This document shows positions 20,795 to 31,129 of a stretch of DNA of 64,000 nt, piece after piece. The stretch is from the NCBI GenBank assembly GCA_021229015.1, contig CM037783.1:10549324-10613323 (forward strand). Direction: 5' to 3'. The position numbers and the translations under genes were made by a program. This DNA is from Solen grandis. Its lineage: Eukaryota > Mollusca > Bivalvia > Adapedonta > Solenidae. Below the pieces are notes generated by a model. That model did not search any database. It saw nothing but the letters and a program-made list of their open reading frames with translations, and was not told the origin of the DNA. The first letter of the stretch is position 1. Each line of letters opens with the position of its first letter.

Positions 20795-22379
20795 TCGTGA
20801 GCTATTAGGATGGACCTATGTCCACGTTTGTCGTCCGTTCATCGTCAGCAATTTCATTTAAACAACATCTCATTAACAGCTGATTGTGCATTTACCAAAC
20901 TTCACAGGATTCATCCTTATGAGGCACCCTTTCAACGATGTCTTGATTGGTTGAAAAAGTAGGTCACAGAAACTAAAATAGATTTTTAAGAATGCAAACT
21001 TTGAAAATCTCTTCTGCAAAACTGCAGGGCCATAGCTTAGATCTTTTGGTGTGTAATATCGTCTAGTAGAATCATGGCCCTTGGGTTAAAATTGGCCCTG
21101 CCCCAGGATTAACTTGATTCAACATATGCTTAATTGGGAACCTCAGAAGGTCTTGAGTTTAGATATTTGGTATTTAACATGGCCTAGTTGACATATATAA
21201 AGTTTTTTAAATCATACCCCTGTGGTCAAAATTGGTAACGCCCTAGGAATTACTATTTGCATAGACTTATATAGGGTAAAAAACATTTAAGATCTTCTCG
21301 TCAGAAACTACAAGGCCTGGAGTTTAGACGTTTAATGTGTAACATACCTAGTAAGCCTCTACCCCGTATGCTCAAATCATAGCCTTGAGGTAAAAATTGA
21401 CCCCACCTCGGGGGTCACTTGATTATACCATAGAAATATTCACCAACCATGTCTTTTGACTATACATATATATAGACTTACATAGAAAAATCTTCATGTC
21501 AGAACCCAGAAGGCCTGGGGTTTAGATAGTTGATATGTAACATGGCTTTGTAAACCCTGGACTAAGATTGTTCAAATTATGACCCTTGGGTCAAAATTGG
21601 TCCCTTGATTATATATAGACTTATATAAGGCTATGACCTTCAAAATGTGGACCACAGGTACAGATTTTATGTGCAATTTTGCAGTTTAATGCAGTTTACG
21701 TCAACATGTGAGCAAAAGCCGATCTACAATCATTTCATTATCCATATAGTAAACCGAGATTGTGAAATTAAGCAGGGACAAAACTAGACATAAAAGTTTT
21801 AGGTAATTAGACATAATCTCATATTATTAGAAATACCAACGTTGAAACATTGCTGTCAGTTGTAGACCAATACTTTAAATAATTATTTACGGATGATTTA
21901 AATTAAGGTAAAGTCCCTGTAATTGTTTCGCTACGTCTTGGACCACTTTACCTCTACAACGATAACCAAGGTACCTTTATGAAATATTAGGAAACCTTGG
22001 TTATCTCCATGAAAGGCCATAATGTCCGAAAGGAAGCGTAACCATTACAGGGACTTTACCTTAATCATTTGCAATAGTTTTATCTTTTTGCCGAAAAAAG
22101 CGTCATCAAAACATTCCTTATGGGAAAGAAATCCATATCATAATTAATTTTGCTATCCTACCTTGAAGTTAATTTATATTTGCGTGGGTCTTATTTTTAT
22201 AGACTTATATAGGGTTATGACCCGCTTCAAACTGTGGACCACAGTTACAGTTTTGTGTGGAATTTTAATTATCTTGCTGTACTTCTGCATGGATTATGTA
22301 TTCAGTGCGGCAATGCTGTAATAGGCAATAAAGGCATTTTTCTCAGGTGAGCGATTTCAGGCCATCTTGGCCCCCTTGT
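20795..22379 (-). mobile_element. Hairpin-ended element with internal tandem units
   Basis: Left side GTGAGCTATTAGGATGGAC and right side CTCAGGTGAGCGATTTC followed by GGCCATCTTGGCCCCCTTGT. In between are four or five units of about 170-230 bp with GGCCTGGAGTTTAGA or a variant and CCTTGGGTCAAAATTGG. It is interrupted by the TIR element at 21903-22064. Confidence 0.7.
21903..22064. mobile_element. 162-bp element with 21-base perfect terminal inverted repeats
   Basis: Starts TTAAGGTAAAGTCCCTG and ends with its exact complement, CAGGGACTTTACCTTAA; the full 21 bases pair without mismatch. A second, internal perfect stem is GATAACCAAGGT (21961-21972) with ACCTTGGTTATC (21994-22005). It is inserted inside the element at 20795-22379. 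No transposase is present. Confidence 0.85.
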
Positions 22380-22489
22380 TGTAAAACCTGATACACTTTA
22401 TGATTGATATTCATGAACCTATATTATCGTATTTTCAGTGTTGTTTTAATATAATTATGTTCCAAAACTTTCAGACTGATATTCGCAAT

Positions 22490-22600
22490 AGTTTTTTTTT
22501 CTGCTACGTTTTTTTTTTTTTTTTAAATCCAAATTTTAACAAAAACGATGTGAAAATTCAAATTTCAGAGTTACAGGTCCTGAAAAAAAAAAAAAAAAAC
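22490..22600. other. Poly-T/poly-A low-complexity tract
   Basis: T run near 22508-22524 and A run near 22585-22599, which could pair as a weak fold-back. No gene is seen. Confidence 0.5.
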
Positions 22601-22664
22601 GCTATTAAACATGATCGAAACACACTCTGCATCAGTTCCATCAATGAATCACTGTGCATTACAC

Positions 22665-23270
22665 TTCAGCTGTAAGCATGTTGGAGTCAAGTCTGTCTAT
22701 CGGTCTGTTGGTCGGTCGGTCCGTCTGTAGACAAGATTTGTCCGCCCTATTTCTCGGCAATCTTTGGTCGGATTTTTATTTAACATCACAGCATAAATAA
22801 ATACTAAGCCTAGATGCACATACTATTTGCACGTCGGGATTGGTTTGATATTTAAATGAGTTAAGACCCTTTGTTATATTTCTTTAAACATTTTGTCCGC
22901 GCTATTTCTCAGCTACCGTTGGACGGAATTGATTTAACTTCACATCATCAACAGGTACTAAGTCTAGTTGCGCATATCGTTGGCAAATCATGACCAGCTT
23001 GATTTTGCATGAGTTACGACCTTTTGTTATATTTTTGAAGATATTTTGTCCACACTATTTTTCAGCGACCATTAGTAATCACATAAGATTTTCATTTAAG
23101 TTCACAATAATTATATATACCAAGTCTACATGTACTTGCTCATATTGTTGGCATGTCATTTCTAATTTAGTTATGTCCCCTTTGTTATATTTCATGAATA
23201 TATTTTATCTGCTCTCTTTTTCAGCTACTAGTCCTCTGTTTTTATGTGTTATTATTTTTATCCTTTAACT
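22665..23270. repeat. Tandem-unit element, four units of about 155 bp
   Basis: Begins with GGTCTGTTGGTCGGTCGGTC. Units then share TTTGTCCGCGCTATTTCTCAG or a variant, near 22737, 22893, 23045 and 23206. An open frame at 22990-23268 lies wholly inside these units. Confidence 0.65.
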
Positions 23271-23275
23271 GTATC

Positions 23276-23782
23276 AAGACTGTCTCAGATATGGTCACAG
23301 TAACTGTGATAAAGCGGTACCTGGCAGTATTCACCATCTTCAATGACAGTTCTTGTTGCGCCTGAACATGCTAAACGTAAACAATTTTTTACATCACTTT
23401 GAAATTGTAGACACTATTTTGTCATTTAATGTAGTCGGTCATGATCGACGTCGATAAAGAATGCGACTGACCATGTTTTGCCTTGGATGTGGTTGGGGCT
23501 GACCTTGGAGAATTTTATTTTATTTCATTTTCTAAATCAAGTCAAAGTCCCATCCTATGGCATTGTTAATTTCAAAATTCCCCGTGTTTTATGCTTCCAA
23601 CAGTTCGTTTCCTGGAACCCGGTACCATTTTGGCCATCAAATTACCGCCCGTCTTCGTTCAAAAGTCCCATGTATGCCCGCCACCATTGATTGGTGCATA
23701 AACGACAACAAAATTCAACAGCGTGCAATTACAAATGAAGCTTAATCTAGGCATTAGGTTTTGTGTAAAATATTGCATATTT

Positions 23783-23820
<38 letters not shown>

Positions 23821-24234
23821 ATTTATCTCTGTCGATAAATCATGGGTAAGGATATCATTTTGCAGATCGACAATTTTGACGCCGAACCGTGTGTTCACAA
23901 AACTAACAACATGAAGTACATTTATATCGCATACTGTGAAATCATTAATTTGACATTAAATTTCGTTAATTATGTAACTAAAGGAATTTCGTGGGTGCAT
24001 TTATTCGTAGCTCTATGTTCTAGAAAACGTGAGGTCTATATAAGAGACAAGTTTTCGTGGGGAATATATAGGGATAAAACCCACCACGAAATCGATGGAA
24101 ATTAGTGTCCCATGAAAAATAATGACTTCACATAAATTAAATTTACTGGAGGTTCTTTTCAACTCATTTTTTAACAAAGCGGACGGAGTAAAGAAAAATA
24201 GCAAATGAATTAAGTATAATACAGATTGATTTTT
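23276..24234. other. Intergenic stretch between tandem repeats and gene B
   Basis: Contains a T run at 23789-23816. Two overlapping open frames near 23478-23745 and one at 23842-24105 have no recognised domain. Nothing is called here. Confidence 0.4.
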
Positions 24235-24240
24235 TTTATT
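24235..24240 (-). terminator. Candidate polyadenylation signal for gene B
   Basis: AATAAA on the - strand, about 250 bp beyond the stop codon of gene B. Position and context are plausible; there is no direct proof. Confidence 0.4.
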
Positions 24241-24487
24241 TACATGCTTTGTAAAAATAGAATTCCGACATTTAATATAATAACAAAATTTACTGACAAC
24301 AAATATAAAAATAAAAGTGGCTAAACTACAGGGACCCCAACCTACCGCTCTTGGTTTGATTGTTCTGTCGTTTTCGTATTTTGATTGGGTAACATGTACT
24401 ATTTCTTATGGGATGAAACTTATTTGATATAAAGCATAATCTTGAAAAGCTCCAGTTTGTTTATGTTTGGGTCCCTGAGTTCACAGT

Positions 24488-24761
24488 TCAACATTTTCGA
24501 CTTTCGGCGGCACCATCGGCTGCCGCATCAGCTCCATTCTTGCTGATGACGTCATCATTCTTGTTCTCAATCTCCGCGTCGCCATTAGTGAACATATTCT
24601 GGACGGACTTCTTAATGCGGGCAGACCTGCATCTCTTGGCGAGCTTCTCGAGGTTGGCTTTTCTCTGTTCCTCATCCAGAGCTGTTCTGTGGGCTGTGAT
24701 TTCCAGGGCTCGGGCCCGGTACCTCTCCTCCTCCTCGCCCTCGCTTCTGGCACACTCCTCC
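24488..24761 (-). CDS. Stathmin-like gene B, exon 4 and stop
   Basis: Acceptor TTTCAAG, then EECARSEGEEEERYRARAL to ESRKC and TGA at 24488. A GACGTCA inside the reading frame (near 24547) is coding sequence shared with gene A, not a promoter element. Confidence 0.85.
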
Positions 24762-25987
24762 CTTGAAACGAAGATACATATTAATGTTTTATCCTGCACG
24801 TGAATATAACTAACTACAATCATACAGTTAAACCTTACCAAATTTAATTACAAAATCCTCATTTCCAGACCACTGATGAGCAGCGAACAGCATAAAACCT
24901 GAACAACCTGCGAGTTACTCGCAGGCTGATCTGGTTTTATGCTGTTCGCATAGGTCTTTTCATGGTGTCCTCTATGAGGGAAAGGGTTAAACCTACTTAC
25001 TTCAGGACAACGAAAACCACATTTCTCTATTTCAATCAACAATAGGACGTATTGTGATTTCTAACTAGAACTTATATCGGGAAAATACTTAATTCTAAAG
25101 AAGAAAGCTTTCTAAAATTAGTTAAAAAAAATTAATACATAAATAATTGTCACGCTTATCTACCTTTTTCTCTCAAACTCCTTTGCTGCTTCCTTCCTTC
25201 TAAGCATTTCCTCTTTTCGACGAATATCAGCCAGAATAGCTTTCTGCCTTGCAGTTTCAAGGGTCTAAAACGACAAAGGAAGACATTTTGTTTGATTTTG
25301 TTTCTCTTTATTCAGTAGGTTTACTCATATCGAATTAAAGAGTACATGTACATGAAAATATTGTAATAATACAATGCATTTCTTACCATCTTTGACTTTG
25401 GTCTTGGGGCAGGAGTGAATACTCTCTTCGGGGGTTCTTGGAATCCAACATCAAAAGCGATACCACTGTGTGTGCTCTTTGTTACTCGCGCTGCAAGAAA
25501 AATATTACAGTAAATGTATGGAAAAAAAACGTATGGGTGCATAGATAAATATATCAACTCTTGTCGATTTACACAAAGATTTTACAGTTCTTGCTTGTTC
25601 CCATAAAGTGTTTTAATGATTTATGAAGAAAAAAAGGACACAAAATTGTGGCCACTGATGTTGTTTAACTCCCTTAAAATCGAAAGGAATGTTATTAGTT
25701 TGATTTCTTGTCCCACATCCATTGAAATCTTAACATAATTATACACTAGTCAGCAAGATAGAAATAGAAATACATTGGGGACAAAATGTATTATGTTGCC
25801 ATGATGAAATTCTACATCGCCCTTAAATTGCACCTCACAGCATAGAATAGGCAAATTTTAAACCCTGCCTACCGGTTTTGACTGAACGTTTTGGTCTTTT
25901 GCTTTTCTTTGTAGACACTTTCTTCTTTCCTTTCCTCTTTTCACTTCGTCTAGTCCACCAGACGTTAACAAAATCAAAACATCCCAT
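24488..25987 (-). CDS. Stathmin-like protein, gene B (197 residues, four exons)
   Basis: Tandem paralogue of gene A. Exons in transcript order are 25987-25873, 25490-25387, 25264-25164 and 24761-24488; each has exactly the length of its partner in gene A (115, 104, 101, 274 bp) and the same phases. All frames are intact. Differences are mild: WWT for WWK at residue 12, KRPKRSVKT for KRPKHSANT, HSG for HGG, EPP preceded by Q not L, PKSKM for PKSTM, CARSEGEEEE for CARRKAEEEE, and three changes in the acidic tail; exon 3 is identical in protein. The charged helix is therefore under constraint while the N-terminal linker and the tail vary, as expected for two working copies. Introns have diverged far more, and intron 3 holds a truncated MITE. 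Function is inferred as for gene A. Confidence 0.7.
24824..24990. mobile_element. TTAA MITE, copy 4, left end truncated
   Basis: Starts at ACAGTTAAACCTTACC, about 85 bp inside the element, and keeps the central hairpin and the right end GAGGGAAAGGGTTAA. It lies in intron 3 of gene B and is absent from gene A, so it arrived, or was lost from A, after duplication. Confidence 0.85.
25164..25264 (-). CDS. Stathmin-like gene B, exon 3
   Basis: 101 bp between TTTTAG and GTAGAT. Its protein is identical to gene A exon 3 although several third-codon positions differ, a sign of purifying selection. Confidence 0.85.
25387..25490 (-). CDS. Stathmin-like gene B, exon 2
   Basis: 104 bp between CTTGCAG and GTAAGA. 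It codes RVTKSTHSGIAFDVGF and the PPKRVFTPAPRPK linker. Confidence 0.8.
25873..25987 (-). CDS. Stathmin-like gene B, exon 1
   Basis: 115 bp from ATG at 25987 to the donor GGTAGGC. It starts MGCFDFVNVWWTRR. Confidence 0.8.
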
Positions 25988-26028
25988 CTTTGTGCGTTGT
26001 TTGTCTTTCTGCTTACTCTGTCGCTTAA

Positions 26029-26064
26029 CGTCGCTAAGTGATGTCAGTGACGTCACTGTTGGTA
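26029..26064 (-). promoter_or_regulatory. Conserved promoter block with CRE, gene B
   Basis: TGACGTCA at 26048-26055, about 61 bp from the ATG, inside a 36-base block identical to gene A. Sequence on either side of the block differs between the copies. Confidence 0.65.
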
Positions 26065-26065
26065 A

Positions 26066-28750
26066 GTATCTTGGTAAGAACAGACATGCGCAACTAAATG
26101 ATATATCATTGTAAGACGCAAATCGTTGTGGTCTTGAAAAAGTATTTCTACAAATCAGTCTTGCTGTATTTGAGTACATGAATAAAAATTAACTAAAATT
26201 TAAGATTACATTTTGATAAATACTTGCAAAAAAACATTTGCTACGCATTCATTCGAGATATGTAAGCCATATTTTACCCAATAGTATCCTAAAATATGAC
26301 ATTTTTATACTTTTTATGGAAACATGTCCCTTGTTTTAGCAGTAGACAACATTCCTGGTTTTTAAAAGTTTAAGTCATAAGACTGATATTAACAGATTAA
26401 AAACAAGCTACTAGCTAGATATGTTATTTAAATCTTCCTACTTCTCATTATCATAAGTATTAGAAAATTCCGAATTTCCGACCCAACAATTTTAAGTAAC
26501 TTTCCGCAATTTGTACAGAATTAGTCAAATATTTTATTAAGTAGCGTAGAGATATCTGCTATGTATTTCAGTACAATGGTCAAACTTTGAAGACGAGTTT
26601 CGACTTAACAGTTTAATAGGTATCCGTCATTATGAAGTAATTTTTCCATATTAAGAGTTAGATTAATGCAGAGAGGGGTCATGACTTGATTGGCTGTTAT
26701 TGAGTAAAATAGCCCGAAGAGAAAATTAAGGAAAAAGTCACGCACGCCCCCCCCCCCCCCCCCCCCCCCCCCAACAATTTTCATTGATTGAGCAGCGAGG
26801 CCCTCCTCACGATTATTATTTTTCATAGATCGGGTGATAAACCAACTAATTCCTGTCAGACCCCCTCCCCACCTCCTTGAGATAAATTGCTAAAACCGCG
26901 CATGCATTTTATGCTGCATAAGTTTTAGTTAACATGGCATGTAAGATGAACAGTACACTTGTACTAAACTACGGTTTAGAATGTTGTTTCAAATATCAAA
27001 TATACGTGTTTATAACGATGGAAGCCATATTTGAATAAAGAGATACGCATATCAATATTTCCTTGTAAAAAGGGTAAAATTATCGTCAACACCAACAAAA
27101 CAACAATTACAAACAAAACAGAGACTAACAATCACAACAATAGGAATAAAACAGCAGCAGCAACATAATATCACAACAAGATAAAGAAAATAATGGTGAA
27201 ATATCGTAAACATAGTAGATAAAAATCAACATATCTTACGTACAGTACTACATGACACCTTATTATAAAACATGACACGCATTTAACAGTCTGTTGGTAT
27301 TACAACCACGGGCACAGCAAGACTTCCCGTGATGCATCTCTAATTGTCTGCATTTGATGCCTTTGCATGATATTCCCTTTTTTAAACGCAATTCTACCAC
27401 ATTTTTCCCTTTCGCGCCATCTTGATTTAATCAAAACAGAATATTGAAATAAATAACAGGGGTCGATACACATTAAATGCATGCTATCATGAAACTTTCC
27501 TGCAACATCATTACTTTATATAGCGGTTTAATATTCGTAGAGTTAATAAATAATTCTAGTAGAATTGAACTGCATTGGGGCTGATCAAAGTAGGTGGAAT
27601 CCGAAGGACTTCACCGACTACTTTTAGTTCAATCCAATCCTTATATTTACAATTCATCTGCATTATTTTATGATGTTATATTTTATTCCCTTTAATTTAG
27701 AATTTAAAGTAGATGGACTAAGCTGAGTGTTTAATTATGATATTTGGATGCAAAGACCTATAAAAACAAAGATTGGCATGTAATCAAAATCACTCAAAAT
27801 CACGCGGCAGTTTGTCCAGATCTCGCAAAGTCACGTTTGCAAATTTCTGCTATTCTACTTGAGATATCTGAAAGTAATTCATATCTTGCAATAGAAAAAT
27901 ACATTACCTACAAAATGATACCTAATATATTAAAATTAGTAAAGTACATATTTTTGAAATTCAGTGGCCTGCCATGTGACAAAATATTTTCCTCTGTCGG
28001 TTACAGGAGTTTCCTATCTTTGCTATATATGTCTTTGTTGGATGTTAACTTTCCAACAGAAATTAATGGAATGGCTGAATGAAGTATTTATGGGGAACGA
28101 TCCAGAATAACCCCGGAATTCGTTCACAGGTTTCGTCAAAAACGCATCTTTCATATTACTTTAAATGAACAAATAGTTCCTTTATATAAGCGTTTATTAA
28201 AAAAAAAAATTGTACATTTATAACGTTATTACCCGACTATATTTAGATGTCTGCAAGATTCTGACAAGGTGCCAAAATGTTAACTTTAATTCATTTACAT
28301 TTTTGAAAAATTTCTTCAGCCCAAATGAAAGTTCGTTATGGGTCAGGTGGTAGGCTTGTAAAGTTCATGATCAGGCATTGACCTTGGATACCCGGTATAT
28401 TCAAATTCCCCCGGGCAGTGGAGTTCATGATCAGCACTGAATTTGGATATCCGTAATTTAAATTCCCATGGGCAGTATATGGGAAATATGTTGTGTTGCA
28501 ACAACACAGAGTAAAAATAAAACACACGTGGACGTTAACGCAGGCAAGCATGAACACATACGCGAATGCCAGATTTCACACCAGCAAATGTACATTTAGG
28601 ACCACACATGAATAAACACACTCATGTACACATTCATTAACAAGAATACATATATGTACATGTTAACTGTATACATGTATATTAACACATATACACATTA
28701 GCATTCAATTACTGTAGATTATATGACTACCTCTAAAGCTCTCATTCTCA
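26066..28750. other. Intergenic stretch
   Basis: A short match to 18070-18108 follows gene B (AAGTATTTCTACAAAT near 26140). There is a 26-base C run at 26747-26772, a CAA-rich tract at 27080-27180, and a two-unit repeat at 28362-28465 with GTTCATGATCAG and GGGCAGT. A 112-codon open frame at 27744-28082 has no recognised domain and is not called. Confidence 0.5.
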
Positions 28751-28759
28751 AAACTAGTT

Positions 28760-29035
28760 TGTTTATTGGGTTTAACAATCTGCCGATAGTATTTCAGTTA
28801 TTTGGAGAGTAGGTTTATTCGAGACTGATATAGTGCTGCCACACTGCAGTATCACGCGTAGACATGTGACATGATACAACACCCAGTCACATTATCCTGA
28901 CATCGAGCCAACCAGTCCTGGAACTACCCTTACAAGCAGAGTGCAAAGAAAGAGAGCTATATCAGTACCGTTTTGAAGGAGTTTGGTATGCTGCGGTTGG
29001 GGATCAACCTGTGACCTCTCAAAACTGATTGCGAT
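28760..29035. repeat. SINE-like element (CAGTATCAC family), copy 2
   Basis: Shares with 54445-54770, in order, GGGTTTAA or TTTAATGTC, AGTATTTCAGT, TAGTGCTG, CACACTGCAGTATCA, CACCCAGTCA, CCAGTCCTGGAACTACCCT or its variant, and GGTATG. The two are parallel, full-length members. Confidence 0.65.
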
Positions 29036-29658
29036 AGCCTCTACATCATTTTGATAAAATAATGACTCAAAACAATGAATTACGGCAGATCTTTAATTAC
29101 TTTCACATCATAATGATAACAACAGTACAAACAAGTACATGAACTTCAATCAATATTCAGATTTGTGTATCTTGACTGTTCTTAGTTAACCACCGTTCTA
29201 CCTCCGTCCCTCCCACCCTATCCCTTTTTTTTCTATCAAAACCCCAAAATATTAATACCAGTAAACTGATCTTACATGCTGCAAATACAATAGATATTTA
29301 ACATGTCTCATTGAAGCCTTGTAAACATGGAAGACAGTGCCTTTGCATATCTTATCATGAGTTTTAATGGTAAGAATTATATACATGTGTATTCTTAAAC
29401 AGTTTCATGTACAAGTAATTTGATATCAGTGGGAGAAAAATAGCTATGGGCAAGAAAACAATTTAAGTCTGTAACATAAAAATGTTTGTACATGTACTTG
29501 TGTTAACTGAGATACAATTAATAAAGCAATGCATGATGCATATTTGAACAATTTCTAATATAGCATATCATATAAATCTTATAAACCTCAACAGATTTTA
29601 TACCTAAACAAAGATTTGTCAGTATTGCAAGCTATACTGTCATGAGTCCCCACGGTAA

Positions 29659-29677
29659 CCCCCCCCCCCCCCCCCCC
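29659..29677. repeat. Poly-C run
   Basis: 19 C in a row, preceding a tandem-unit repeat array. Confidence 0.9.
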
Positions 29678-29724
29678 ATCCGGTACAGACATTGTGCCAG
29701 ATAATAATGGATATTGGTTATAAT

Positions 29725-30400
29725 CAGGATCTGATCTTTCAAGCATGCATATGGTTGGTGCAGTGACACATCTTTGTGTCATAACAATACTTCTGTTAAG
29801 TTTTATGAAAATCCATACATAGATATGGAAGTTATATAGTGGACATGAAAATGACGCCTATGAATTCCAAAGACAATTTCTAACAACTCCTGTGACCTTG
29901 ACCTTTCAAGCATGCATATGTTTATGGCAAAAACATATCTTCATGTAATGACAAACAATTTTGTAAAGTTTTTTTTTTTTTTGAAAATCCATCCATAGTT
30001 ATGGGAGTTACAGAGTGGATACGTCGATGTAGCCTACAAATATCAAAGAGAATAAACTGATGACCTTGACCTTTTAAGGGTGAATATGGTTGATGCACAC
30101 AACACACCTTTGTATTATGACAAACACTTTTGTAAAGTTTTATGAAAATCCTTCCATAGATATTGAATTTAAGAGTGGACACAAAGACATAGCCTATCAA
30201 TGCCAAAAGAATTTCTAACCACTCCAGTGACCTTGACCTTTCAAGGATGCATATGGTTGATGTGCGCGACACACCTTTGTATTATGACAAACACTTTTGT
30301 AAAGTTTTATGAAAATCCATCCATTAATACGGAAGTAATAGAAACCAAAAACACACCGTGGTTATGAGGAATACTTCCGTGAAATTTATTAAATCCCCAA
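29725..30400. repeat. Tandem-unit array, about 165-bp period, four units
   Basis: Each unit carries TGACCTTGACCTTTCAAG or a variant, GCATATGGTTG, TTTTGTAAAGTTTTATG and AAAATCCATCCAT. Units begin near 29733, 29891, 30061 and 30229. Open frames inside are accidental. Confidence 0.75.
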
Positions 30401-30494
30401 AAGCGACACAAAGATGAGACCAAATGTACCTAATTTAACTGATATTCATTGAGTCACAAATTTTCATAGGAATATTCATGAGGTAAAGCGTCAA

Positions 30495-30800
30495 CATAGG
30501 GTGCAGTGGCCCAGTGGTGGTGTTCCCTAACTACAGATAAGGAGGTTACAAGTTTGAGCCATACTGGGAAGGAACATTTCTTAAGACCTTCAAAGGGGCA
30601 AAGAACTGGCACAACCCAGAAACCATCTTCAGGGATAAGTTATAAAACTGTTTACCTCATCAATATAAAAGAAACGAAAACTATCAGGGAAGGTGATAAA
30701 TACCCCTACATCCCAACCTTGTCTTCATGTAATGTGAGTGTAGGAGGGTTTGTGACATGATGTGACAAGCGAGATTCCTATAAATCCCCCACTTAAATGA
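30495..30800 (+). repeat. SINE-like element with weak tRNA-like head
   Basis: Head CAGTGGCCCAGTGGTGGT (A-box-like) and GGTTACAAGTTTGAGCC (B-box-like). The tail GTAATGTGAGTGTAGG...TGTGACATGATGTGAC also occurs at 43660-43745. Confidence 0.5.
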
Positions 30801-31080
30801 AGCAGGGTTATAAATCTAATTTTGTTCAAATAAATGTAAAGAGATAACAGGTGAAGAGATAACATGTAAAAGAAATCACAGAATAGATAATTACCACAAA
30901 AAAAATCTAACAATTGTAACAATATAACTTTTACGATCAGATCACAATGAGTAATCTCTTCCACAAAATAGAATTTTTATACTGAATAACAATAACTAAT
31001 ATAACATGATGTCAATAAAAATCAACATAATAAACATCTAATGTAAAAGATATATTACAAGAGTGATCTTTGGAACACAT

Positions 31081-31123
31081 GTCACCTGCTGAAGCGTGAT
31101 GTGTGTCCCTATGCAGGTGACAC
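31081..31123. repeat. Short hairpin
   Basis: GTCACCTGC pairs with GCAGGTGAC around a 25-base loop. It is followed by AAAGGTGATAAATAT, a phrase repeated near 45998. Confidence 0.55.
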
Positions 31124-31129
31124 AAAAAG

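Noticed and set aside
22990..23268. 92-codon open frame
   Set aside because: Lies wholly within a four-unit tandem repeat.
24540..24560. CRE-like GACGTCA inside exon 4 of both stathmin-like genes
   Set aside because: It is coding sequence for a DDV segment and far from the start of the gene.
27744..28082. 112-codon open frame with Leu/Ile-rich content
   Set aside because: No recognised motif, AT-rich composition like the surrounding intergenic DNA.
29725..30400. Regular repeats suggestive of a CRISPR array
   Set aside because: Units are about 165 bp and diverge throughout, with no short repeat/spacer structure; the genome is eukaryotic.
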